11,655 nt of DNA. It comes from Acidobacteriota bacterium. GTDB taxonomy: Bacteria; Acidobacteriota; Terriglobia; UBA7540. Positions 1 to 6,808 of this stretch are shown here, one piece after another; the stretch's first letter is position 1; each line of letters starts with the position of its first letter. Position numbers and translations under genes: made by a program. The stretch is from positions 1 through 11,655 of the forward strand of contig JAJYHU010000166.1 in the NCBI GenBank assembly GCA_021784615.1, written 5' to 3'. The notes under the pieces were generated by a model. It searched no databases and was not told where the DNA came from. It saw only the letters and a program-made list of their open reading frames with translations.

Positions 1-60
1 ATCTCTGGGCCAGGCGCGGGAAGATGTTGTTATCCCTGGCGGCGCGTGAGGGGAGGAGCT

Positions 61-864
61 ATGGGCACAGCGAAACTCACCGACTTGCTGCCCGTCGCTG
101 AGCTTACAGGTTGGCGGGCTCTCGAGGATTTCCTCGGTGCTCGAGGCCGGATCAGACCGGGCAATCGGCCATTGGAGGCACTGGCTGCAGGCCGCAAGGC
201 TGGTGACTCAGGGGTTGGTGACGTATTGTATTCCCTGCCCGATGCGGCCAACCTGCTTTTCGAATATGCGCGGCGAGAAGCAAGAAGGTGCTACCTTATG
301 CTGGCGTGCGAGGGACCGCTCGGTCGACTTCGCGCGCTCCGTGCCTCCGCACCGGTCGGGAGGCCAAGAAAGCTGAAGAAACTCGCCCTCTCAGTGCTCG
401 ACCTCACGCTGACCGTTTACTTTCGGGAAGCCCTGGATTATTGCGGGGATAACGATGCCGCTTCTCTTCTAGCGGACGCTCTGCTTTTTCAAGCAACTGG
501 AAGCTTGCCGCACACGCCACCAGAGGACGATCTTGCCTTCCGCGAAACCCAAACCCACAAGCTAAGGGGAGTGGCCAAATACGGGGCAGCGAGAGCACAT
601 TTTGTCCACACGAAGAACCCGGAGGGTTGGCTATTTGGGAGAGAAGTATCCGAAATCATCGCTGGTTGCCATTCCATTGCAATCGTCACCCCAGCCGATC
701 TCTACTCGCTGCCGCTCCGTGCCCAGGCGACGCTGGTCGTGAGGCTCACCTTGTACGGCACGGCTCCAAGCGAAGAAGATATAACGAACGTGCACCGTAT
801 GTATGCCCTTATGTCAAAAGGCCTCCGCGGCCTTACCGAAGGGACGCGAGGCACGACTGAGTAA
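61..864 (+). CDS. Hypothetical protein, 267 aa, unrecognised
   Basis: I do not recognise this protein. The start is the ATG at 61, because GGAGG at 52-56 sits four bases upstream; an in-frame GTG at 46 would overlap that ribosome binding site and is less likely. The product is soluble-looking, with no signal peptide or convincing membrane segment. An Arg/Gly-rich N-terminal third is followed by a helix-prone middle (FEYARREARRCYLML, then VYFREALDYCGDNDAASLLA) and a C-terminal part with IIAGCHSIAIVTP and LRAQATLVVRL. No catalytic signature stands out. It is monocistronic here and converges on a 67-aa minus-strand gene across about 180 gene-free bases. Composition and a good ribosome binding site support a real gene; function is unknown. 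The N-terminal 60 residues are of lower complexity and could be less reliable. Confidence 0.6.
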   Translation: MGTAKLTDLLPVAELTGWRALEDFLGARGRIRPGNRPLEALAAGRKAGDSGVGDVLYSLPDAANLLFEYARREARRCYLMLACEGPLGRLRALRASAPVGRPRKLKKLALSVLDLTLTVYFREALDYCGDNDAASLLADALLFQATGSLPHTPPEDDLAFRETQTHKLRGVAKYGAARAHFVHTKNPEGWLFGREVSEIIAGCHSIAIVTPADLYSLPLRAQATLVVRLTLYGTAPSEEDITNVHRMYALMSKGLRGLTEGTRGTTE

Positions 865-1044
865 GCAGCCCGCGGCAGAGATTCGATTCCTGGAGACTCT
901 GCTACCATCTTGCCGAGCCAAATGATGGCCACGGTGCCTGCCACGTTCCACCGGTCTCCTGATTGACCGTGGGTTTGTACTGCGTCATAGGGCCCACGGA
1001 AAGTGTTGACCGGGGCCATCAGCGCACATCGGGCAGTGCGCCAG
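865..1044. other. Intergenic region between converging unknown genes
   Basis: No gene is visible in this 180-base stretch. The only structure is an inverted repeat: GCAGAG at 875-880 pairs with CTCTGC at 897-902 (plus a G-T pair outside), with a 16-base loop. The loop contains TTCGATTCC and the right arm is followed by TACCA, which superficially resembles a tRNA 3' end. There is no T-run, so a Rho-independent terminator is not well supported. It may still end transcription of the upstream gene. Confidence 0.4.
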
Positions 1045-1248
1045 CTACCGCAACTGATCCATCAAGGCTTCAAAGTCGCTTCGGGAGTACCATTTGTCTC
1101 TAAACCAAAAACGGTCTGCCTTCTCAATAACACCGAAAATGTCCTCTTCGCCGCTGGGCAATATTCTGGCCCTGCCCTGTGTGTCGAGGACTTTTACCTT
1201 TCCGTTTTTGCGGACAAAGCTGTGCAGATGTCCATAGGTTGCGGTCAT
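1045..1248 (-). CDS. Small hypothetical protein, 67 aa
   Basis: This short minus-strand gene starts at the ATG at 1248 and stops at TAG. A purine-rich run, GGGGGGTGA, lies a few bases upstream of the ATG and could serve as ribosome binding site. The protein has realistic composition: alternating beta-type segments (KVKVLDTQGRARIL) then an acidic stretch and a C-terminal segment FWFRDKWYSRSDFEALMDQL, rich in aromatic and charged residues. There is no signal peptide, metal-binding cysteine set or known motif. A small beta-sheet accessory or nucleic-acid-interacting protein is conceivable, but nothing proves it. A 12-base palindrome lies about 40 bases upstream of the start. I prefer this frame over overlapping readings of the same DNA because its composition is more protein-like. 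Confidence 0.5.
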   Translation of the reverse strand: MTATYGHLHSFVRKNGKVKVLDTQGRARILPSGEEDIFGVIEKADRFWFRDKWYSRSDFEALMDQLR

Positions 1249-1287
1249 CGTTCACCCCCCCAACCCACAGGATACCATGGAACGGCT

Positions 1288-1299
1288 GTCCCATGGGAC
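1288..1299. repeat. 12-bp perfect palindrome GTCCCATGGGAC
   Basis: A perfect 12-base palindrome lies about 40 bases upstream of the 67-aa minus-strand gene, with a second CCATGG at 1275-1280. The position is compatible with an operator for that gene, but no promoter hexamers are convincing around it. It could be chance. Confidence 0.3.
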
Positions 1300-1365
1300 G
1301 CTTGTCGTTGACCGTCTGCAATCCAGCAGCACGAGCAAGGTAGCGCATCTCTCGCCTTCCAGAGA

Positions 1366-1422
1366 GTCTGCGGTTTTTCGGTAAATCCCACGGACAAGCC
1401 GCAGACTTCGGTTAGCGAAGTC
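1366..1422 (-). terminator. Hairpins downstream of nadK, possible terminator
   Basis: Two overlapping inverted repeats lie just past the nadK stop. The nearer one is GACTTCG at 1404-1410 pairing with CGAAGTC at 1416-1422, seven perfect pairs around a five-base loop. The larger one pairs GTCTGCGG at 1366-1373 with CCGCAGAC at 1399-1406, so the two structures share 1404-1406 and would compete. In the nadK direction neither is followed by a strong T-run, so efficient intrinsic termination is uncertain. Confidence 0.4.
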
Positions 1423-1434
1423 GCCACTCGCTTC

Positions 1435-2298
1435 TTACCGCTCTCCCCACTTGAGTTTTTGGCGGAGGATTTCAAAGTAGTTCATGTTGGGGGGCTGGAT
1501 GACTTCGATGTAGGAATCGGACTTGCGCAGCCGCACGATGTCATCGCTGTGCGTGGCGATTCCCACCTGGCCGTCGACGGTGAGGTAGGCGGCTTCGCGC
1601 TGGCTCTTCACAATGATTTCGATGGTGGCCGTGTCGGGAAGCACCAGCGGGCGGTTGGTGAGGGTATGTCCGCAGATGGGCGTCACGATAAAGGCCGCGA
1701 CTGATGGCGTAACCACCGGGCCGCCGGCCGCAAGCGAATAGGCCGTTGAGCCGGTGGGCGTGCAGACAATCAACCCGTCCGACTTGTAGTTGGAGATAAA
1801 CACGCCGTCGGCGTAGACTTCAAAATCCTGAATCCGGGCGATGGCGCCTTTGTTCAAAACCACGTCATTGAGCGCCCTGTAAGTTGAAAGCACTTCATCG
1901 GCGCGAATCAGCTCGCCTTCAAGCTGCACCCGGCGTTCAGAAACGTAATGCCCCGCCAGAACTCCTTCAAGCGCCGGATAAAGCTCTTCCCGGGTGATGA
2001 CGGTCAAAAAGCCCAGGCCGCCCATGTTCACGGCAAAGATGGGGACGGCGTTGTGGTGGATGGACCGCGCGGCCGCCAGTAAAGTTCCGTCGCCGCCCAG
2101 GACCATCAGCAGGTCCACCTTGCCGGGCATCTCATTGCGGGTCAAACATTTTCCCGGGCTTTCCAGGATGGCGCCCGTTTCTTTGTCAAAGCAGACTTCG
2201 ATGTCGCGCTTCTTCAGCCACTCCACCAAGGGAGGAACGATTTCGCGGATCTCCGCTTTTCTGGGTTTCGATACGATTCCGATTCTCTTAATCGCCAT
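1435..2298 (-). CDS. nadK: NAD kinase (ATP-NAD kinase)
   Basis: This cytoplasmic enzyme phosphorylates NAD to NADP, the only route to NADP in most bacteria. The 287-aa product has the family hallmarks in order: an N-terminal Rossmann-like half opening with IKRIGIVSKP, the GGDGT motif at residues 68-72 (the phosphate-donor and metal site), NMGGLGFLT at 91-99, the LND segment near 143-145, the glycine-rich SDGLIVCTPTGSTAYSLAAGGP motif at about 173-194, and DGQ at 242-244. Length is normal for the family. It starts at ATG 2298 with only a weak purine-rich TGAGAA upstream. It lies 70 bases downstream of tlyA on the same strand, a pairing seen in many bacteria, so co-transcription is likely. A hairpin and T-run in the gap may modulate read-through. 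Nothing in the sequence suggests damage. Confidence 0.97.
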   Translation of the reverse strand: MAIKRIGIVSKPRKAEIREIVPPLVEWLKKRDIEVCFDKETGAILESPGKCLTRNEMPGKVDLLMVLGGDGTLLAAARSIHHNAVPIFAVNMGGLGFLTVITREELYPALEGVLAGHYVSERRVQLEGELIRADEVLSTYRALNDVVLNKGAIARIQDFEVYADGVFISNYKSDGLIVCTPTGSTAYSLAAGGPVVTPSVAAFIVTPICGHTLTNRPLVLPDTATIEIIVKSQREAAYLTVDGQVGIATHSDDIVRLRKSDSYIEVIQPPNMNYFEILRQKLKWGER

Positions 2299-2315
2299 GA
2301 GTTCTCAAATTGTTC

Positions 2316-2347
2316 AAAAATTGCCTGGCAGCGCCGGTCCGGCCACC
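2316..2347 (-). terminator. Possible attenuator between tlyA and nadK
   Basis: Read on the minus strand, the GC-rich sequence at 2347-2327 can fold into an imperfect hairpin: GGTG/CTGCC-type outer pairs with G-T wobbles, an inner GCCG/CGGC stem and a short bulge. Five T residues (2320-2316) follow after six bases. This resembles a weak Rho-independent terminator located inside a likely operon, so it could reduce transcription of nadK relative to tlyA. The gap before the T-run weakens the case. Confidence 0.28.
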
Positions 2348-2368
2348 ACGCTTTAAGGAAAATCCATT

Positions 2369-3127
2369 CTAGACATTTTTCGGCCAAATAGCATGCAGGA
2401 AAAATTCGCGGTTGCCCTCAGCGCCCAAAATCGCGCTTTCCACCCGGCCGATCTCCGTGAATCCCAGTTCTGCAACCTTCCGCGCCACCTTTTCGACGGC
2501 TTCCTCATGGAGACTCGGGGCGCGCACAATGCCGCCCTTGCCCACCTGCGCCGCGCCCACTTCAAATTGCGGTTTCACCAGCGTCACCAGGTCCGCTCCT
2601 GCTTCAAGCAGCGGCGGAAGCACGGGAAGAATCAGCGTGGATGAAATGAACGAAACATCCAGCGTGGCCAGCCCGACGCGTTCGCCGATCCGCTCAAAGG
2701 CCAGATAGCGCGCATTGGTTTTTTCCAGAACCACCACGCGCGCGTCCTGCCGCAGCTTCCAGTCAAGCTGGTTGGTTCCGGCATCCACGGCAAACACCTT
2801 GCGGGCGCCGCGCTGGAGCAGGCAGTCCGTAAAGCCTCCGGTGGACGCGCCGACGTCCAGGCAGACTTTGCCCTCGGGATTGATGCCAAAATGATCGATC
2901 GCGGCCTCCATTTTCAGCCCGCCGCGGCCCACATATTTTGAACTCGCTCCCAGCAGGCGCAGGCTCGCCGTGACGCTGACCGCCGCGCCGCATTTCTCCA
3001 CCTTCTGTTCGTCCACCAGAACCTGTCCGGCCAGAATCAGCGCCTGGGCTTTTTGGCGTGAAGCCGCCAAGCCCCGCTCCACCAGCAAACGGTCCAACCG
3101 ATTTTTCTCAGTCCGCGCGCTACTCAT
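2369..3127 (-). CDS. tlyA: TlyA-family 16S/23S rRNA 2'-O-methyltransferase
   Basis: This 252-aa protein has the two-domain TlyA plan. An N-terminal S4 RNA-binding domain (about residues 9-70, with RLDRLLVERGLAASRQKAQALI and GQVLVDEQ) is followed by an FtsJ/RrmJ-like SAM-dependent methyltransferase domain. Motif I is DVGASTGGFTDCLL at 91-104. YVGRGGLKM occurs at 65-73, LDVSFIS at 156-162, VKPQFEVG at 184-191 and GNREFF at 238-243. By comparison with the described family, K72, D157, K185 and E241 would form the K-D-K-E catalytic set. Characterised members methylate ribose of rRNA cytidines and some also act as haemolysin-like factors; rRNA methylation is the better-supported role. The start at 3127 lacks a strong ribosome binding site but matches where family proteins begin. 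It is upstream of nadK on the same strand. Confidence 0.95.
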   Translation of the reverse strand: MSSARTEKNRLDRLLVERGLAASRQKAQALILAGQVLVDEQKVEKCGAAVSVTASLRLLGASSKYVGRGGLKMEAAIDHFGINPEGKVCLDVGASTGGFTDCLLQRGARKVFAVDAGTNQLDWKLRQDARVVVLEKTNARYLAFERIGERVGLATLDVSFISSTLILPVLPPLLEAGADLVTLVKPQFEVGAAQVGKGGIVRAPSLHEEAVEKVARKVAELGFTEIGRVESAILGAEGNREFFLHAIWPKNV

Positions 3128-3315
3128 CCCATAAGAAGCTTAGCGCCCGGGGAGCCGGATGAAAAGAGCCTGATGCCGATCTTCCCGGCATGGTTATGGA
3201 GTAAGATGAAGGCGAAAACCGTTGAGCAAAGCATCTGTGGCCGGAATCGGCCTTTCGGTAAGACCGTTACCTCTTAGTTGATTATGCACTTCAATGCCGG
3301 ATCGGGAGGAATGCC
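3128..3315. promoter_or_regulatory. Divergent intergenic region tlyA / GH29
   Basis: This 188-base gap must hold promoters for tlyA (minus) and the GH29 gene (plus). I see no strong sigma70 hexamer pair. Two small structures lie on the GH29 side: GGCCG at 3239-3243 pairing with CGGCC at 3248-3252 and followed by TTT, and the dyad GGTAA (3257-3261), five bases, TTACC (3267-3271). The dyad could be a regulator site and the first hairpin a leader structure, but both are short. A clear ribosome binding site, GGGAGGA at 3304-3310, serves the GH29 start. Confidence 0.4.
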
Positions 3316-4740
3316 ATGAAAGTGAAATCCATGTCGAGGCGGGATTATTTGAAGCTTCTGGGGACAAGTGGCGCACTGGCTGCCGTTGGCGCAAACGCTG
3401 CGTGCACGTCCGGGCCAAAAGAGGCGCCTAAGCAGGCGGCAGAAGGGCCGGGCGAGCCTGCTTCCGTGGTGGCCGACCGCGAGCGCCGCATGAAGTGGTG
3501 GCACGCGGCCAAGTTTGGATTGTTCATCAACTACGGCCTGTACAGCATCATCGGCCAGCACGAGTGGGCCATGGAAGAAGAGGGCATTCCGGTTTCGCAA
3601 TACGAGCTGCTGGCCAAACACTTCCTGCCCAAGCCCGGCGTCACAATGGAGTGGATTAAGTTGGGCAAGGCGGCGGGAATGAAGTATGCCGTCATGGACA
3701 CCAAGCACCACGAAGGCTTCTGTTTGTTTGATTCCAAGCTGACGGACTACTGCGCGCCGAGGCAGGCTTGCGGGCGCGATCTGGTGCGCGAATACGTGGA
3801 GGCGGCGCGCGCTGAGGGCCTGCGCGTGGGCTTCTATTACTCTCTGATGGACTGGCACCACCCGGATGGAGCGCGTTGCGCGACGGACGAGGCGGCCCGC
3901 AAACGTTTTGTGGCCTATACGCACGGCTTGGTTCGGGAGCTCATGACGAACTACGGCAAGATCGACATTCTTTGGTATGACGTTGACTGGCCGCTGACGC
4001 CCGAGCAGTGGGAATCGAAGAAGATGAACGACATGGTCTTCAAACTTCAGCCGGACATCATCGTCAACAACCGGACCGGCGTGGGGGGTGATTTTTCAAC
4101 GCCGGAGCAGCACATCCAGGCGGCGGAAAAAGGCCGGGCGTGGGAAACCTGCATGACAATGAATGACAGTTGGGGTTACCAGTGGGCGGACGATGACTGG
4201 AAGTCTCCCAAGACGATCGTGCGCAATCTGATCATGTGTGCACGGGGCGGCGGGAACTATCTGCTAAACATTGGTCCCAAGCCGGATGGATCGGTGCCGG
4301 AAGAAGAAGCTCGCACCCTGGAAGCCGTGGGCAAATGGATGAGCCGGAACGGCCCGACGATCTATGAAGCCGAGCCTTTCGAGGGCGGCGGAGCCCCGTT
4401 CGCGAATTTCACGCGCAAAGGGAACACCCTTTACGTCCACGTGCATTTCTGGCCGGCCAATACGCCCGCCGCTAACTGGCTCGCATTTTTCCGGCCAACG
4501 ACGGTGGTGGCGATCGGAGGCTTGCAGACGAAAGTGAAGTCGGCGCGGCTGTTCGCTTCAGGGAAGAAGGTGGACTTTCGGCAGGACGACATTTCCGTGC
4601 AATTCACGGGATTGCCCAACAAGGCTCCCGACGATCCAGTGACGGTGATTGAGGTGGAATGCGAATCGGAACCCACTGTGAACGGCCTTTACGTGCGTGA
4701 ACACCGCAAGCGTTACAAGGTTGGAACTATCGAGTCCTGA
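3316..4740 (+). CDS. Tat-exported GH29 alpha-L-fucosidase-like protein
   Basis: This 474-aa protein is a secreted GH29 glycosidase, expected to release alpha-L-fucose from glycans by a retaining mechanism. The N-terminus is a twin-arginine signal, SRRDYLKLLG, with R8-R9, a hydrophobic stretch and AAC at 28-30 that could be a weak lipoprotein box. The barrel shows KFGLFINYGLYS (66-77), TKHHEGF (129-135), WYDVDWP (220-226) and NNRTGVGGDFSTPEQ (251-265). By family comparison, D222 is the likely nucleophile. E264 lies 11 residues after R253, so it is a good acid/base candidate. The usual His in the family's H-W/Y-G segment is Asn72 here. A C-terminal beta-rich region follows about residue 350. 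GGGAGGA at 3304-3310 fixes the start. A GH27 gene follows 122 bases downstream with the same orientation, so linked expression is plausible. True substrate is uncertain. Confidence 0.9.
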   Translation: MKVKSMSRRDYLKLLGTSGALAAVGANAACTSGPKEAPKQAAEGPGEPASVVADRERRMKWWHAAKFGLFINYGLYSIIGQHEWAMEEEGIPVSQYELLAKHFLPKPGVTMEWIKLGKAAGMKYAVMDTKHHEGFCLFDSKLTDYCAPRQACGRDLVREYVEAARAEGLRVGFYYSLMDWHHPDGARCATDEAARKRFVAYTHGLVRELMTNYGKIDILWYDVDWPLTPEQWESKKMNDMVFKLQPDIIVNNRTGVGGDFSTPEQHIQAAEKGRAWETCMTMNDSWGYQWADDDWKSPKTIVRNLIMCARGGGNYLLNIGPKPDGSVPEEEARTLEAVGKWMSRNGPTIYEAEPFEGGGAPFANFTRKGNTLYVHVHFWPANTPAANWLAFFRPTTVVAIGGLQTKVKSARLFASGKKVDFRQDDISVQFTGLPNKAPDDPVTVIEVECESEPTVNGLYVREHRKRYKVGTIES

Positions 4741-4756
4741 AAATTGAGTCCTGAAG
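4729..4756 (+). repeat. 14-bp near-tandem duplication over the GH29 stop codon
   Basis: The segments 4729-4742 and 4743-4756 are adjacent 14-base copies with two mismatches, each carrying GAGTCCTGAA and thus a TGA. The first copy provides the GH29 stop codon. It looks like a small local duplication with no evident function. Confidence 0.6.
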
Positions 4757-4862
4757 GGAATTTTGCGCGCGCCCCGTTCGGTCGGCACCGTTTTGGGTGG
4801 AGCAGTCGACTGGCGCAATCTGTGCGCAGAGAACTCCGGGTGAATTGAAAGGAGAGTAACGC

Positions 4863-6110
4863 ATGAGTTGCCGTCCTGCTCTGTGGCGCCTGCGCGCGTC
4901 GTTTGTGACTCTATTTATTTGCCTTGCGACCGGAGTCGCGATGGCGCAGAGCCTGAAGCTGGCGAGCACGCCGCCCATGGGCTGGAACAGTTGGAACCAC
5001 TTTGCGTGCAAAGTCAGCGATGCCATTATTCGCGAACAAGCTGCCGCCATGGCCTCGAACGGCATGAAGGGCGCCGGTTATCAATATATCAATATCGACG
5101 ACTGCTGGCAGGGTGGCCGCGACGCAAATGGAGTGATCCACGGCAACGCCCGCTTCCCGGACATGAAGGCCTTGGCCGACTACGTTCACAGCAAAGGGCT
5201 GAAGCTGGGCATCTACTCTTCGCCTGGACCCAAAACTTGCGCCGGCTACACGGGAAGTTACGGCCACGAAGAGCAGGACGCCAGGACGTACGCGAGCTGG
5301 GGCGTGGACTATCTGAAATACGATTGGTGCAGCGCCGGCAGAATCTACAAGCCTTCCGAAATGCCCGCGATTTACAAGAAGATGCACTTAGCGCTGGTTA
5401 GCACGGGACGGCCTATCGTCTTCAGCCTGTGCCAATATGGGATGGAGGACGTCTGGAAATGGGGAGCGGCGTCTGGAGGCAATCTTTGGAGGACGACGGG
5501 AGACATTAAAGATTATTGGCCGCGCATGTCACGCAATGGATTTGATCTCCAGCCGGGCTTGGCCAAGTATGCGGGTCCCGGCCATTGGAACGATCCCGAT
5601 ATGCTTGAAATCGGAAACGGCGGCATGACGGAAACGGAAGATCGCACCCACATGAGCCTTTGGTGCATGTTGGCTGCCCCCTTGATTGCCGGCAACGACT
5701 TGAGTCACATGTCACCGGAAGCACTCGAGATTCTTACCAACCGCGAGGTTATTGCTGTTGATCAGGATCGGCTCGGGCGCGAGGGATATCCGATCGCGCG
5801 CTACAAGGATGGGAAACGAATTACGATTCACGTGAAGTTGCCGCTCCCGCGGAATTCGAAATTGGAGCTCGGCGGTGGTGACGACCAGGAAGTGTGGGTC
5901 AAGCCGCTATCAGGAGGAGCGATGGCCGTTGGATTGTTTAACCGCGCGGCTGCGCCCGCGCGCATCTCGCTGCGGTGGCGAGAACTCAAGATGCGCGGTA
6001 CACCGCAGGTGCGTGATCTGTGGGCTCACCGCGACCTGGGTCGCATTAAGGATGGATACTCAGCGGAAGTGCCCGGTCACGGCGTCATCATGCTGCGCGT
6101 TTCTGAATAA
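4863..6110 (+). CDS. Secreted GH27 alpha-galactosidase-like protein
   Basis: This 415-aa protein is a GH27 retaining glycosidase, expected to remove terminal alpha-galactose from oligo- or polysaccharides. A Sec signal peptide (residues 1-28, likely cut after AMA before QSL) sends it out of the cytoplasm. The barrel begins with TPPMGWNSWN (36-45) and continues through YINIDDCW (75-82), KLGIYSSPG (114-122) and YLKYDWC (150-156), where D154 is the expected nucleophile. WRTTGDI (209-215) gives D214 as the likely acid/base. GHWNDPDMLEIG (240-251) and the C-terminal beta domain complete the family plan. Between about residues 311 and 340 it carries roughly 25 extra residues compared with typical members, just before EVWVKPL. 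GGAGAG at 4851-4856 supports the ATG at 4863. It lies downstream of the GH29 gene in the same direction. Some GH27 members act on other alpha- or beta-linked sugars, so substrate is inferred. Confidence 0.93.
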   Translation: MSCRPALWRLRASFVTLFICLATGVAMAQSLKLASTPPMGWNSWNHFACKVSDAIIREQAAAMASNGMKGAGYQYINIDDCWQGGRDANGVIHGNARFPDMKALADYVHSKGLKLGIYSSPGPKTCAGYTGSYGHEEQDARTYASWGVDYLKYDWCSAGRIYKPSEMPAIYKKMHLALVSTGRPIVFSLCQYGMEDVWKWGAASGGNLWRTTGDIKDYWPRMSRNGFDLQPGLAKYAGPGHWNDPDMLEIGNGGMTETEDRTHMSLWCMLAAPLIAGNDLSHMSPEALEILTNREVIAVDQDRLGREGYPIARYKDGKRITIHVKLPLPRNSKLELGGGDDQEVWVKPLSGGAMAVGLFNRAAAPARISLRWRELKMRGTPQVRDLWAHRDLGRIKDGYSAEVPGHGVIMLRVSE

Positions 6111-6111
6111 G

Positions 6112-6145
6112 CTCGCGAATACAGGTTTTTATTCCAATTCGCGGG
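6112..6145 (+). terminator. Hairpin just after the GH27 stop
   Basis: CTCGCGAAT at 6112-6120 pairs with ATTCGCGGG at 6137-6145 (nine pairs including one G-T), with a 16-base loop. It starts one base after the stop codon, a fitting place for a terminator, but no T-run follows the stem, so its strength is doubtful. Confidence 0.35.
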
Positions 6146-6209
6146 AATATATGAATGGCTTGGGGCGGACGGGTGAAGGCGATCAATTAACCTGCCGCGG
6201 ATGTGCCGC

Positions 6210-6239
6210 TTGAAGAGCTGGACTCCGGCAAGATATAAT
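6210..6239 (+). promoter_or_regulatory. Sigma70-like promoter for tRNA-Arg
   Basis: TTGAAG at 6210-6215 and a perfect TATAAT at 6234-6239 are separated by 18 bases. Transcription would begin near 6246, giving about 100 bases of 5' leader before the tRNA, to be removed by processing. No other gene lies between, so the tRNA is the natural target. Confidence 0.55.
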
Positions 6240-6344
6240 TTTTGTGTGGCTTGAGGATGGGTTGGCCGGGAATCGGTGCCGAGAAAGTGTCTTTCACCGA
6301 CCTGGGTTCCTTCTAGCCAAGCAGCCAAGTCAATTTCTAAATAC

Positions 6345-6421
6345 GCGCCTGTAGCTCAGTTGGATAGAGCGGCAGACTTCGAATCTGTAGGTCGGGGGTT
6401 CGAGCCCCTCCAGGCGCGCCA
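6345..6421 (+). tRNA. tRNA-Arg (anticodon TCG)
   Basis: The 77-base sequence folds as a complete cloverleaf. The acceptor arm is GCGCCTG at 6345-6351 paired with CAGGCGC at 6411-6417, followed by G and an encoded CCA. The D-arm contains AGCTCAGTTGGATAGAGC. The anticodon stem GCAGA/TCTGT encloses the loop CTTCGAA, placing the anticodon TCG at 6379-6381, which reads CGN arginine codons. The T-arm is GGGGG, TTCGAGC, CCCTC (one G-T pair). The intact structure argues for a functional gene. No duplicated 3' end or integrase was found next to it. Confidence 0.97.
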
Positions 6422-6808
6422 TTTCTTCCCTCAAAATATCGGAGAGTGAGGCTTCCGTTTCCGTAAAGGCCATCGCCCAATCGATGCAGCAACGCAAGAA
6501 CGGAGTGATCTCCCAACGGCTGCGTGGTGTGGCTAGAACAGACTCAAAAGAGCCCTTGGTGGCGTGTCGGACGCCTTTACCTGTCGGTCTGATTTGGGTA
6601 TATTAAGGACAGACGATAGAAAGAAGACATTCGTATCTCATTGTTCTTAGACTATTAGGTTGCGCCTGGCTGCGGGGCAAAAGCAGTTCCACCGGGAAGA
6701 CCGAGATCAGAAAGGCTGAGTTGGGTCTTGGGGCAGGGGCCTGACGGCATGAGCGGAACTCCGGCGTTTGCTGGGAATCCGCCTGAGAGTCTGAAAAGAG
6801 GTGCGAGC
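6422..6808 (+). promoter_or_regulatory. Gene-free region with promoter and leader for the kinase-like gene
   Basis: No gene is convincing in these 387 bases. A sigma70-like promoter is present: TTTACC at 6576-6581 and TATATT at 6599-6604, 17 bases apart. Transcription from it would start near 6611 and give a leader of about 200 bases. Inside the leader, AAGACC (6697-6702) can pair with GGTCTT (6724-6729) around an inner TCAG/CTGA pairing (6707-6710, 6716-6719). CTGC/GCAG pairing (6670-6673, 6683-6686) is also possible. I recognise no riboswitch family. A 40-codon open frame from 6484 lacks a ribosome binding site. Confidence 0.45.

Noticed and set aside
1003..1311. A 102-codon plus-strand frame opposite the 67-aa gene
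   Set aside because: No ribosome binding site; its composition is poorer than that of the minus-strand frame.
3274..3924. A 216-codon minus-strand frame opposite the GH29 gene
   Set aside because: The plus strand encodes clear GH29 motifs with a good ribosome binding site; the opposite frame is a by-product of GC-rich coding sequence.
6484..6606. A 40-codon open frame starting at ATG 6484 between the tRNA and the kinase-like gene
   Set aside because: No ribosome binding site, overlaps the candidate promoter, and its composition is not protein-like.
6728..6808. Earlier starts (TTG 6728, ATG 6749) for the kinase-like protein
   Set aside because: The extra residues are Gly/Pro-rich and unlike the family, and the AGAGGTG site favours ATG 6809.
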